Part shown: positions 23,390 through 30,617 of the stretch, one piece after another
Layout of the letters: each line of letters opens with the position of its first letter
Numbering within the stretch: the first letter of the stretch is position 1
Source of the DNA: UKL13-2 sp043773745
Lineage (GTDB): Bacteria; Pseudomonadota; Gammaproteobacteria; Burkholderiales; Usitatibacteraceae
NCBI GenBank assembly: GCA_043773745.1
Contig: JAYVEV010000021.1
Location: 1 to 30,842, forward strand
Reading direction: 5' to 3'
Length of the DNA: 30,842 nucleotides
Program-made: the position numbers and the translations under genes
The notes under the pieces: generated by a model
Told to the model about the DNA's origin: nothing
The model's database searches: none
Seen by the model: only the letters and a program-made list of their open reading frames with translations

Positions 23390-23420
23390 GCAATCTTGAA
23401 CGGTTGCGGGCGCTTTTTTT
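23384..23420 (+). terminator. ahcY: Intrinsic terminator controlled by the SAH riboswitch
   Basis: Arms GCGCTCGCAA (23384-23393) and TTGCGGGCGC (23404-23413), with one T-G pair, followed by seven T (23414-23420). The 5' arm contains the CGCTC that forms the riboswitch pseudoknot, so ligand binding and termination exclude each other: SAH bound, terminator open, ahcY on. Confidence 0.88.
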
Positions 23421-23491
23421 CGTCCGCGCTCACTGTAAATCATGACGAACTCGCTATTGTGCAGCGTCAAATTTGAAACAAAGGACACACC

Positions 23492-24919
23492 ATGAACGCT
23501 ATTTTGAAACCCCAAAATCTGATCAATAACGACTACTACGTCGCCGACCTCAACCTTGCCGACTGGGGTCACAAGGAAATAAAAATCGCCGAGACCGAAA
23601 TGCCCGGCCTCACCATGATCCGCGATGAATTTGCCAAGGCGCAGCCGCTGAAAGGCGCGCGCATCACCGGCTCGCTGCATATGACGATTCAAACCGCCGT
23701 GCTGATCGAGACGCTCGAAGCGCTCGGCGCGCAGGTGCGCTGGGCGTCGTGCAATATCTATTCGACCCAAGACCATGCCGCCGCCGCGATTGCCACCAAC
23801 GGCACACCGGTATTTGCCTACAAAGGTGAATCGCTTGAAGAGTATTGGGATTTCACCCATCGTATTTTTGAGTGGCACGATGGCGGTTACACCAACATGA
23901 TTCTGGATGACGGTGGTGACGCCACATTGCTGCTGCACATTGGTACGCGTGCAGAAAAAGATCTGTCGGTTATCGCCAACCCGGGTTCCGAAGAAGAGCG
24001 CATTTTGTTTGCGGCCATTAAAGCCAAGCTTGCTAAGGACCCCACCTGGTACTCGGTACGTTTGAAGGAAGTCAAAGGCGTTACCGAAGAAACCACCACC
24101 GGCGTCCATCGTTTGTATCAAATGGCGAAAGACGGCAAGTTGGCGTTCCCCGCCATTAACGTGAATGACTCGGTGACTAAATCAAAATTCGACAATCTCT
24201 ATGGTTGCCGTGAATCCCTGGTTGACGCGATCAAGCGCGCCACGGACGTCATGATCGCGGGCAAGGTGGCCGTGGTGGCCGGTTATGGTGATGTGGGCAA
24301 GGGTTCTGCACAGGCGTTGCGCGCATTGTCGGCGCAGGTCTGGGTGACCGAGATTGATCCCATTTGTGCGTTGCAAGCCGCGATGGAAGGTTATCGCGTT
24401 GTCACCATGGAATATGCTGCCGATAAAGCCGATATTTTCGTCACGGCGACGGGTAATTACCACATCATCACCGCCGAGCATATGACCAAGATGAAGGATC
24501 AGGCGATTGTTTGTAACATCGGTCATTTTGACAATGAAATCGATGTCGCCTCCATTGAAAAAATCTGCAAATGGGAAGAAATCAAACCACAGGTTGATCA
24601 CGTTATTTTCCCGGACGGCAAGAAAATTATCCTGCTGGCCAAAGGTCGCTTGGTTAATCTGGGTTGCGGTACCGGCCACCCCAGCTACGTGATGGCATCG
24701 TCATTCGCCAACCAGGTCATCGCGCAAATGGAGCTGTTTCAAAACACGGCTAGTTATCCGATTGGCGTTTACACCCTGCCCAAGCACCTGGATGAAAAGG
24801 TAGCGCGCTTGCAATTGACCAAGCTGAATGCCCAGTTGACGACCCTGACAGATGAACAAGCCAAGTACATCGGCGTTACCCAGCAGGGCCCGTATAAAAC
24901 GAATACCTATCGTTATTAA
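23492..24919 (+). CDS. ahcY: S-adenosylhomocysteine hydrolase AhcY
   Basis: 475 aa, splits SAH to homocysteine and adenosine and so relieves product inhibition of methyltransferases. Substrate region STQDHAAAA (91-99), NAD-binding loop GYGDVGKG (264-271), NVNDSVTKSKFDNLYG (223-238) and the C-terminal PYKTNTYRY typical of the enzyme are all present. AAAGGA lies 7 bases before ATG 23492. Expression is gated by the SAH riboswitch just upstream. Opposite-strand frames over this gene are shadows. Confidence 0.98.
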   Translation: MNAILKPQNLINNDYYVADLNLADWGHKEIKIAETEMPGLTMIRDEFAKAQPLKGARITGSLHMTIQTAVLIETLEALGAQVRWASCNIYSTQDHAAAAIATNGTPVFAYKGESLEEYWDFTHRIFEWHDGGYTNMILDDGGDATLLLHIGTRAEKDLSVIANPGSEEERILFAAIKAKLAKDPTWYSVRLKEVKGVTEETTTGVHRLYQMAKDGKLAFPAINVNDSVTKSKFDNLYGCRESLVDAIKRATDVMIAGKVAVVAGYGDVGKGSAQALRALSAQVWVTEIDPICALQAAMEGYRVVTMEYAADKADIFVTATGNYHIITAEHMTKMKDQAIVCNIGHFDNEIDVASIEKICKWEEIKPQVDHVIFPDGKKIILLAKGRLVNLGCGTGHPSYVMASSFANQVIAQMELFQNTASYPIGVYTLPKHLDEKVARLQLTKLNAQLTTLTDEQAKYIGVTQQGPYKTNTYRY

Positions 24920-24941
24920 TCGGTAACCTGTGACAACAAAG

Positions 24942-24983
24942 TACGCCAGCAGAATCTTAATTTGCCTGCTGGCGTATTTTTTT
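24942..24983 (+). terminator. Intrinsic terminator after ahcY
   Basis: Perfect 11-bp stem TACGCCAGCAG (24942-24952) with CTGCTGGCGTA (24966-24976), followed by seven T. It lies between ahcY and metF, so metF probably depends on read-through or its own promoter. Confidence 0.9.
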
Positions 24984-25011
24984 GCTGTTGGCAAATAAGG
25001 GACGATGATTC

Positions 25012-25848
25012 ATGGCGAACCGAAAAAATATATTAAGTTTTGAGTTGTTCCCGCCCAAAACGGAAGAGGGCGCGGTGAAACTCGCCGGTGTGGTTGAGCA
25101 GCTCGCGCAACTGCAGCCAGCGTTTTTTTCTGTGACGTTCGGTGCGGGTGGCTCTACTCAAGAAGGCACCTTGAAAACCGTGCAGGATATTCGTGTCGCC
25201 GGACATCAGGCCGCACCGCATTTGTCCTGTATCGGTTCAACGGTCGAGAGCATTCGCGACATCCTTAACCAATACCGTGATGGTGGCATCAAACATATCG
25301 TGGCGCTGCGCGGTGATTTGCCGTCGGGCATGGCCCAAGCGGGAGAATTCAAGCACGCGGCGGATTTAATTGCCTTCATTCGCGCTGAGCATGGGGACCA
25401 TTTTCATCTCGAGGTAGCGGCTTACCCGGAATATCATCCGCAAGCCCGCAATGCGCAGGAAGATTTAAAACACTTCAAACAAAAAATCGATGCCGGCGCT
25501 GATTCGGCAATCACGCAATATTTTTTCAACGCGGATGCGTATTTCCATTTTGTTGAGACGGTCGGCAAAATGGGCCTCCACATCCCGATTCAGCCGGGCA
25601 TCATGCCGATTAGCAACTTCTCACAACTGGCGCGTTTTTCAGATGCCTGCGGTGCCGAAATCCCGCGTTGGATACGTCGCAAAATGGAAGGTTTCGGTGA
25701 TGACGCCGCCTCCATCAGAGCGTTTGGGCTCGATGTGGTGACCGAGTTGTGCGAGGAATTGCTCAAAGGCGGTGCGCCCGGCCTGCATTTTTACACCATG
25801 AATCAGGCCGGATTGACGTCCGCGATCTGGCGGCGTTTGAGCCCTTGA
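25012..25848 (+). CDS. metF: 5,10-methylenetetrahydrofolate reductase MetF
   Basis: 278 aa FAD enzyme making 5-methyl-THF for methionine synthesis. Catalytic Glu11 (SFELFPPKT), FGAGGST near 43-49, ALRGDLP (about 98-104) and QPGIMPI (192-198) are conserved. AAGGGA precedes the start by about 9 bases. Together with metK and ahcY it forms the activated methyl cycle cluster common in betaproteobacteria. Confidence 0.97.
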   Translation: MANRKNILSFELFPPKTEEGAVKLAGVVEQLAQLQPAFFSVTFGAGGSTQEGTLKTVQDIRVAGHQAAPHLSCIGSTVESIRDILNQYRDGGIKHIVALRGDLPSGMAQAGEFKHAADLIAFIRAEHGDHFHLEVAAYPEYHPQARNAQEDLKHFKQKIDAGADSAITQYFFNADAYFHFVETVGKMGLHIPIQPGIMPISNFSQLARFSDACGAEIPRWIRRKMEGFGDDAASIRAFGLDVVTELCEELLKGGAPGLHFYTMNQAGLTSAIWRRLSP

Positions 25849-25850
25849 GG

Positions 25851-25877
25851 CTTGCCCCGGCTTGGAGCAAGATTTTT
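25851..25877 (+). terminator. Probable terminator after metF
   Basis: CTTGCCCC (25851-25858) pairs with GGAGCAAG (25864-25871) with one mismatch, loop GGCTT region, then A and five T (25873-25877). It begins 3 bases after the metF stop. Confidence 0.55.
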
Positions 25878-25982
25878 GTCGCCGCATCATATGATTATGG
25901 GATGGCGTAGTCATTTGCAATGTGCCACACTATGTCAAATAAAATAATGTCGCGCGCACAATTTGGCCGAAGAAAATTGTTT

Positions 25983-26591
25983 ATGACCATCAACATTTCC
26001 ATCACTGCCCTACGGCGAACTTGGGTCACAGGCCTTGCCGGTGTGGTTCTGCTTGGCACGCTGTTGCAGGGCGCAGCGGTTCACGCACAGGAGCCACTCT
26101 TCACCAATCGTGCTACTGAAATGCGTGCCGCACCGGACGATTCCGCAAAAGTCGTGCGCACCTTGCCTGAAAAAAGTTCGGTTCAACAGCTGCAACGCAA
26201 AGGTGCCTGGACCATGGTGCAATTTACGACGGGTACCGACAAGGCACCGGTCAAAGAGACCGGCTGGGTGCGCATGATGCATTTGCGCGGTGGCGTGGTG
26301 GTGGTCGATTCACCGGCCTCAGCCTCATCGGGCGGTGGTTTCATGTCCGGCTTTAATCGCTTCCTGAGTGGAAACTCGGGGCGCAGCAGCACACAAGCCC
26401 AAAGTGCAACGGTAGGGATTCGTGGACTTTCGCCTGAGGAATTAAAAACGGCATCGCCTGACGCGGCCGCGCTCGCAAAAATGAACTCATACAAATCTGA
26501 TAAGTCAGAAGCCGAGCGCTACGCCAAAGAAGCAAAATTGGCGAAAGCGGATGTGCCGGAATTAAACGATGCCGCAGGAGGACGGAAATGA
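25983..26591 (+). CDS. Secreted SH3-like (bacterial SH3) domain protein
   Basis: 202 aa from ATG 25983. Signal peptide about 1-36 (hydrophobic VTGLAGVVLLGTLL, cleavage near AVHAQ). An SH3b domain covers about 37-105 (MRAAPDDSAKVVRTLPEKSSV, GWVRMMHLRG), then a Gly/Ser-rich linker and a Lys/Ala-rich charged tail. SH3b domains usually bind peptidoglycan or partner proteins. The frame runs up to 25920, but the hydrophobic signal fits the later start. The stop overlaps the peptidase start by 4 bases (ATGA), so the two are translated together and probably work together in the periplasm. Confidence 0.85.
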   Translation: MTINISITALRRTWVTGLAGVVLLGTLLQGAAVHAQEPLFTNRATEMRAAPDDSAKVVRTLPEKSSVQQLQRKGAWTMVQFTTGTDKAPVKETGWVRMMHLRGGVVVVDSPASASSGGGFMSGFNRFLSGNSGRSSTQAQSATVGIRGLSPEELKTASPDAAALAKMNSYKSDKSEAERYAKEAKLAKADVPELNDAAGGRK

Positions 26592-27520
26592 AAGCCAATA
26601 TCAATATGCGTAAAAATTGCGCTGCGGTGCTGGCCGCGATGAGCCTGTTTGCTGCTTTGGCTACTGAAACTGCGCCCGCATTTGCGTTTGGAAATTTCCT
26701 CAAAAAAATTGACATCAATAAGGTATTAGATACAACCAAAAAAGCGGTTGAGGCCACCAAAGACATCACCGAACCCGAAGAAATTCAAATGGGTGATGGT
26801 ATCAGCGCGATGATTTTGGGTGCATCGCCGCTCTATCCCGATCAAAATTTGCAGCGCTACGTGAACAAGGTTGGTCGCTGGGTTGCGTCCCAATCCTCAC
26901 GCCCCGATTTGCCATGGGCATTTGCCGTGATCGATACGCCCACAATCAATGCGTTTGCGTTGCCGGGCGGTAAGGTGTTCATTTCAACTGGCTTGGTCGC
27001 GAAACTAGCTAGCGAATCCGAGTTGGCCGGCGTACTTGCCCATGAAATTGCGCATGTGATGCAGAAGCACCAAATTACGGCGATACAAAGTACACGTAGA
27101 ACTGGGCTGGCCCAAGAGGGTTTGCAATCATACGCGTCCGATCGTCTTGGGAAAACGAGTGTTGGCAGCAACGCATTAACCGGCGCTATCGCCAACGCGG
27201 CAGCTAGTGAAGCAATTGATTTAGTTAAGAACGGGCTCTTGCTTCGTCCACTCGACAGATCACTCGAGTACGACGCGGATCGCCTCGGTGCTTTACTCCT
27301 CGCCAAGGCTGGCTATGATCCTTATGGATTGATTGTAGTTCTTCAAAAGTTAGCCGCATTGAAGCCGGAAGATTCCTCAGGCTCTATTTCAATGAGCACG
27401 CACCCGACAGCAACAGACCGCTTAAGCGAGCTTGAAAAATCCACCAAAGTGCTGGATAAATTTTCCACGCAGCCGCAGGTAGAAGACCGGTTTTTGAAAG
27501 TCATGGCCACCGTCAAATAG
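26588..27520 (+). CDS. Periplasmic M48-family zinc metallopeptidase
   Basis: 310 aa. Signal peptide about 1-33 (ends APAFAFG). The zinc site is HEIAH (152-156) with the third ligand Glu227 in SLEYDADRLG. The layout resembles BepA/LoiP-type M48 proteases that act in outer-membrane protein quality control, but the TPR tail of BepA is missing. It is coupled to the SH3 gene upstream. It is the last gene before the cassette array; no clear terminator follows. Confidence 0.92.
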   Translation: MKANINMRKNCAAVLAAMSLFAALATETAPAFAFGNFLKKIDINKVLDTTKKAVEATKDITEPEEIQMGDGISAMILGASPLYPDQNLQRYVNKVGRWVASQSSRPDLPWAFAVIDTPTINAFALPGGKVFISTGLVAKLASESELAGVLAHEIAHVMQKHQITAIQSTRRTGLAQEGLQSYASDRLGKTSVGSNALTGAIANAAASEAIDLVKNGLLLRPLDRSLEYDADRLGALLLAKAGYDPYGLIVVLQKLAALKPEDSSGSISMSTHPTATDRLSELEKSTKVLDKFSTQPQVEDRFLKVMATVK

Positions 27521-27595
27521 CGGCGTATCACCTGTCCCGTTTTTACGGCTACAGCGAAGGTAGGCCGCAGGCTGCCGCCGGAAGGGTGGTGCGTT

Positions 27596-27982
27596 TTATT
27601 GACCGGCCGGTGGTTGCCACAATTCGACCTTGTTTCCCTCTGGATCGATGACCCAACCAAACTTGCCATACTCAGAGTCATCGGTCTTGTCGAGGACGTT
27701 ACAACCTTCCGCTTTGAGCGCCGCGACCAGAGCGTGAAGATCTTCAACGCGATAGTTGACCATGAACGAGGCTTTGCTTGGCGCAAACTGGTCGGCTGTT
27801 TCCGCACTAATGGACCAGACGGTCGTACCGCCCGTGGGCTTGCCCTCTGCGTCGGCCCAGGTGAACGCGGTACCGCCCCACACCTGGACATCAATGCCGA
27901 GATGACGTTTGTACCAAGCCTGCAGCGCAGGGGCATCCTTTGCCTTGAAAAAGATGCCGCCGATGCCAGTGACTCGTTTCAT
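27596..27982 (-). CDS. VOC/glyoxalase-like protein (cassette gene)
   Basis: 128 aa single-domain VOC protein: IGGIFFKAKDAPALQAWY at the start, DPEGNKVELWQP at the end. Members include glyoxalases, antibiotic-binding proteins and isomerases; the substrate is unknown. AGGAGG lies 5 bases before ATG 27982. Same strand and spacing as the cassette genes to its right, but no attC was found beyond its stop, so it is either the array's terminal cassette with a lost site or a chromosomal gene bordering it. Confidence 0.9.
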   Translation of the reverse strand: MKRVTGIGGIFFKAKDAPALQAWYKRHLGIDVQVWGGTAFTWADAEGKPTGGTTVWSISAETADQFAPSKASFMVNYRVEDLHALVAALKAEGCNVLDKTDDSEYGKFGWVIDPEGNKVELWQPPAGQ

Positions 27983-28078
27983 GTGAACCTCCTATGGGTG
28001 TTTTTTTGGGCTGCTGCGGTTGCGCCTCGCCTCGACCCGGAGATTGAAGTTGGGCTTGAAGTGTGAAGGCTGACGACC

Positions 28079-28142
28079 AAGGTGAACGATGCTGCGCTTT
28101 TACGGCGTCCGCTCGACCGCCGTGTTGAATGAAAAGTTAGGC
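28079..28142 (-). other. Degenerate attC site after the GNAT cassette
   Basis: On the minus strand GCCTAAC (28142-28136) is a perfect R'' core, followed by GGTCGAGCGGACGCCG as in other attC sites. The far side is worn: GTTCACC near 28086 in place of GTTRRRY. It may no longer recombine. Confidence 0.55.
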
Positions 28143-28215
28143 CAGTGTTGGAATGTTAGAACTGACCCCGTTGTCTGTTGTTTGTGTTTGAGTGAAGATC
28201 CGAGCACATTATTCG

Positions 28216-28671
28216 CTAAAGCAACCTGCGCATTAGAAGGCCAGTTCCGAATTGAGTTTTTTCTGTTCCGAGCACTTCGAATCCGCAGGCCTTGTAAAAG
28301 CCCTCGGCATGTGGATTACCCACCACATGAATTGCCCTAGCTCCTTGAGCTCGCGCTGCCTGAACGCAGTAGCCGACCAATTCACGGCCAATACCCTGGC
28401 GCCATGTGTCTGGCTCGACGAATAATGCATCGAGTTCTAAATTGCCGTCTTCGCGAGCAAGAATGGCGGCAAAGCCCTTGATCAAACCCCCAGCATCGGC
28501 GACAAACACCTGACCCGCATTGATTTGTTCAATTGGTAGAGCGACGGCGTCCGGGTTGGTGAGCAATGCTTCGCGGTCTCCCGGATTGTTTAGCGATGCA
28601 CGCAGCTGAAGTTCCTCAAGCTCACGTTGCTCGGATGATTGCGCCAATCTGACCTGTACCTCGTTTTTCAT
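28216..28671 (-). CDS. GNAT-family N-acetyltransferase (cassette gene)
   Basis: 151 aa from ATG 28671 (MKNEVQVRLAQ), with GGAAGG 5 bases before; an ATG at 28683 adds four residues. Acetyl-CoA motif A is LFVEPDTWRQGIGREL; motif B is NPHAEGFYKACGFEVLG. Substrate unknown. The start overlaps the stop of the GFA ORF as ATGA, across a cassette boundary. A 73-base spacer and a worn attC follow its stop. Confidence 0.92.
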   Translation of the reverse strand: MKNEVQVRLAQSSEQRELEELQLRASLNNPGDREALLTNPDAVALPIEQINAGQVFVADAGGLIKGFAAILAREDGNLELDALFVEPDTWRQGIGRELVGYCVQAARAQGARAIHVVGNPHAEGFYKACGFEVLGTEKTQFGTGLLMRRLL

Positions 28672-29144
28672 GAATCCTTCCATGCAGTGCGGGACCTAAC
28701 GTTTGAGGTGAGCGGCTCGACCGAAGGGTTAGGAACTGGTAATGCCCCCGGTTGCTCTGAGGATGTTGGCACGGTTGCCAGCTCCACCAGCCAGGGCAGC
28801 GCGGAACCCTGCCAGATTTGAATGACCGACTTGAGTTGAGCCCGTTGTTCGACGCAGCCTAGACGTATGATGACCGAGGTAGGGTTCTCCTGCGCTGTGG
28901 CGTAAAGAGGTGTGCCGCACTTCGGACAAAAGACTTGCGCCATGCGGATACCATGCTGCGTAAAAACGTAGCGTTTCGGCGAGCCGCGGATTTTGAACAT
29001 GCCGATGAGTGCCTCGGCGACCGCCCGCAAAGGCGAGCCAGAAAGGACCTGGCAGTCAGTGCAATGACACACCACTACCTGGGCCGGGTCGATCTCTGCC
29101 GTGAACGATATTTGCCCGCAGTGGCAGGCGCCGTTGATGAGCAT
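28668..29144 (-). CDS. GFA-family (glutathione-dependent formaldehyde-activating-like) zinc protein, read through attC
   Basis: 158 aa. Zinc-binding cysteines of the GFA fold: ACHCGQI, VCHCTDCQ and FCPKCGTP. Members are small zinc proteins, a few of which bind glutathione-hydroxymethyl adducts; most are uncharacterised. GGAGG lies 7 bases before ATG 29144. The last 25 or so residues (from PVPNPSVEP on) are encoded by the attC site and the next cassette's leader; the frame ends at TGA 28668, overlapping the GNAT ATG. The catalytic domain itself is complete. Confidence 0.9.
   Translation of the reverse strand: MLINGACHCGQISFTAEIDPAQVVVCHCTDCQVLSGSPLRAVAEALIGMFKIRGSPKRYVFTQHGIRMAQVFCPKCGTPLYATAQENPTSVIIRLGCVEQRAQLKSVIQIWQGSALPWLVELATVPTSSEQPGALPVPNPSVEPLTSNVRSRTAWKDS
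28694..28734 (-). other. attC recombination site, minimal (41 bp)
   Basis: Minus strand: TCCTAAC (28734-28728), then CCTTCGGTCGAGCCGCTCACC, then CAAAC and GTTAGGT (28700-28694). The GGTCGAGC / GCTCACC arms pair with one extrahelical base, leaving almost no terminal loop. It is translated as part of the GFA ORF. Confidence 0.82.
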
Positions 29145-29223
29145 GATGAACCTCCATAACGCGCAACGATGATTTTGTGATGCCTACGTAGAAGTCAGCG
29201 GACGCGCAAGTGTTTTTTGTGAG

Positions 29224-29287
29224 GCCTAACGTTCAAATTGAGGGGCCGTGCGCTTTTGCGCAGTCCCTCTCGAACACCATGTTAGGC
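29224..29287 (-). other. attC recombination site (64 bp)
   Basis: Minus strand: GCCTAAC (29287-29281) to GTTAGGC (29230-29224) with imperfectly paired arms (GTTCGAGAGGG / CCCCTCAATTTGAAC) and a GCGC-AAAA-GCGC tip. It also supplies the TAA stop of the DUF1272 gene. Confidence 0.92.
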
Positions 29288-29530
29288 TGCTTTCCCACAG
29301 CCCGCCGGATTATAGACCCGCTCTGTAGAAGCCGGGGACTTACTCAACTTGTTCGCCGGGCGACGAGGGCGAGGAACAAACTCACCACCACAGTTTGGGC
29401 ATTTTCCACCAAGAACGGATTCAACACACGAAACGCAGAACGTGCACTCGAAAGAACAGATTCGTGCCTCCGCAGAATCTGGCGGGAGATCTTTGTTGCA
29501 GCACTCGCAGTTTGGACGTAGCTGAAGCAT
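29282..29530 (-). CDS. DUF1272 zinc-ribbon-like small protein (cassette gene)
   Basis: 82 aa rich in cysteine: CECCNKDLPPDS, ICSFECTFCVSC and GKCPNCGGEF, the DUF1272 pattern, with about ten Cys probably holding zinc. The function is unknown. AAGGAG lies 7 bases before ATG 29530. The TAA stop lies inside the attC core, so the gene and site are tightly fused. A perfect palindrome lies just upstream of the ribosome binding site. Confidence 0.92.
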   Translation of the reverse strand: MLQLRPNCECCNKDLPPDSAEARICSFECTFCVSCVESVLGGKCPNCGGEFVPRPRRPANKLSKSPASTERVYNPAGCGKAA

Positions 29531-29547
29531 TGCTTTCTCCTTGAAAG

Positions 29548-29587
29548 AACGGGATCAGTCTAGCTATGTAGCTAGACTGATCCCGTT
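29548..29587. repeat. Perfect 19-bp inverted repeat inside a cassette
   Basis: Arms 29548-29566 (AACGGGATCAGTCTAGCTA) and 29569-29587, centre TG. It lies between the SnoaL-DUF4019 gene (64 bases after its stop) and the DUF1272 ribosome binding site. Neither strand shows a T run, and there are no TTAGGC-type cores, so it is neither a standard terminator nor an attC. It could be an operator, an RNA hairpin before the DUF1272 start, or a joint left by cassette fusion. Confidence 0.9.
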
Positions 29588-29651
29588 GTTCTTCACAGCA
29601 AGAGGCAAGCGGAAAACGCAGGCTCAATTGCGCGCCAGTGCATAGCACGAT

Positions 29652-30473
29652 TCATTTAATAAAGTACCCGGATACCTTCCACGCACTATCCTTCTCTCGC
29701 ATAAGAATAACCGTTTCAACCGCATTGGGCTTTTGCTCGAATTGGCTTTCGTACTGAATGACGACGTATTCACCAGCAGGTGCGTTGGGGATCGATCGTG
29801 TGAATGTAGCAGACTTGACCGCGCGCGATTTTAGGCCGCCCAAAGGCGAACGGACAATCTGAATAGCACTTTGCCAATTCGACTTAGACACTGCTGATTG
29901 AAAGACAGTAGCGGCCTGCTCCCAGCTTTTTGAATACTCGGCTGCATCCGTAAGCGCAAGCCAAGATTTTGCCGCAGACTGCGCGCTCAAAATATTCTCC
30001 GCATCTTGGGCCTGCGCTGGAGCAGGTGGTGGCAGTGGGATCGGCAGAATGTTGGCAATGCGCCAACCCATCGCACTCTTCACCAAGGTCTGATTCATGA
30101 GAAACGGCGTATCGGGCGCGGGCTGGCCCGGCGGCCCTATGTTGAACATTATCGGGACAAATAGCTGCGCGGTCGTATCGCTCAACATGACCACTTTCAG
30201 ACTAGAACTGTCGGGGGAAAGCTTCCAAGTCCCCTGGTACAGTGTTTCAAAACGCTTCATCGCGGCATCACGCCCCCAGATTGGCGCGCCCCGGGTGACC
30301 CACAGAAAACCTGGAGAGTCCAAAAGAAGATCCCGAACCGCGGCAACGTCATGTGCGTTTTGGGCGACAACAAATCGGTCGAACGCCGCCTTCACCTCGT
30401 CTTCGGGTGCGGCGACGGCAGGGCCAACAGAAAGGATCAAAGTTGCGAAAAGCGTTGCCAAGAATATTTTCAT
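29652..30473 (-). CDS. Secreted SnoaL/DUF4440-like plus DUF4019 protein (cassette gene)
   Basis: 273 aa from ATG 30473. Signal peptide about 1-21 (MKIFLATLFATLILSVG, ending AVAA). Domain 1 (about 22-125) is a SnoaL/NTF2-like fold (AFDRFVVAQNAHDVAAVRDLL, GWRIANI). After a Pro/Ala linker (PLPPPAPAQAQ), domain 2 (about 145-273) is DUF4019 (SWEQAATVFQ, RSPLGGLKSR, GEYVVIQYESQF, AWKVSGYFIK). Both folds are small-ligand or scaffold domains without known activity here. AAGGAG lies 6 bases before ATG 30473; ATG 30479 is too close to it, and the frame upstream to 30569 runs into attC. Confidence 0.85.
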   Translation of the reverse strand: MKIFLATLFATLILSVGPAVAAPEDEVKAAFDRFVVAQNAHDVAAVRDLLLDSPGFLWVTRGAPIWGRDAAMKRFETLYQGTWKLSPDSSSLKVVMLSDTTAQLFVPIMFNIGPPGQPAPDTPFLMNQTLVKSAMGWRIANILPIPLPPPAPAQAQDAENILSAQSAAKSWLALTDAAEYSKSWEQAATVFQSAVSKSNWQSAIQIVRSPLGGLKSRAVKSATFTRSIPNAPAGEYVVIQYESQFEQKPNAVETVILMREKDSAWKVSGYFIK

Positions 30474-30539
30474 TTTCATCTCCTTGTACTTGTAACGATT
30501 GGAACGGTGGCATTTCTCAAGCGTGCCTGCTTGCGGCAG

Positions 30540-30617
30540 GCCTAACGTTCGACATGAGCAGCGGACCAAAGGACGCGAAGCGACCTTTGGGACGTCCGCT
30601 CGATGGAGGGGTTAGGT
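30540..30617 (-). other. attC recombination site (78 bp)
   Basis: Minus strand: ACCTAAC (30617-30611) to GTTAGGC (30546-30540). Arms ATCGAGCGGACG / GTCCGCTGCTCATGTCGA and the inner stem CCAAAGG / CCTTTGG give the long imperfect hairpin typical of these sites. It supplies the TAA stop of the cupin gene. Confidence 0.95.

Noticed and set aside
23348..24121. 257-residue frame on the minus strand over ahcY
   Set aside because: It lies opposite conserved ahcY codons and crosses the riboswitch terminator; no family resemblance.
27343..27936. 197-residue minus-strand frame across the M48 and VOC genes
   Set aside because: It overlaps two well supported genes in other frames and has Ser/Arg-rich shadow composition.
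29548..29587. Inverted repeat as an attC site
   Set aside because: Arms are perfectly complementary with no extrahelical bases, and the RYYYAAC/GTTRRRY cores are missing.
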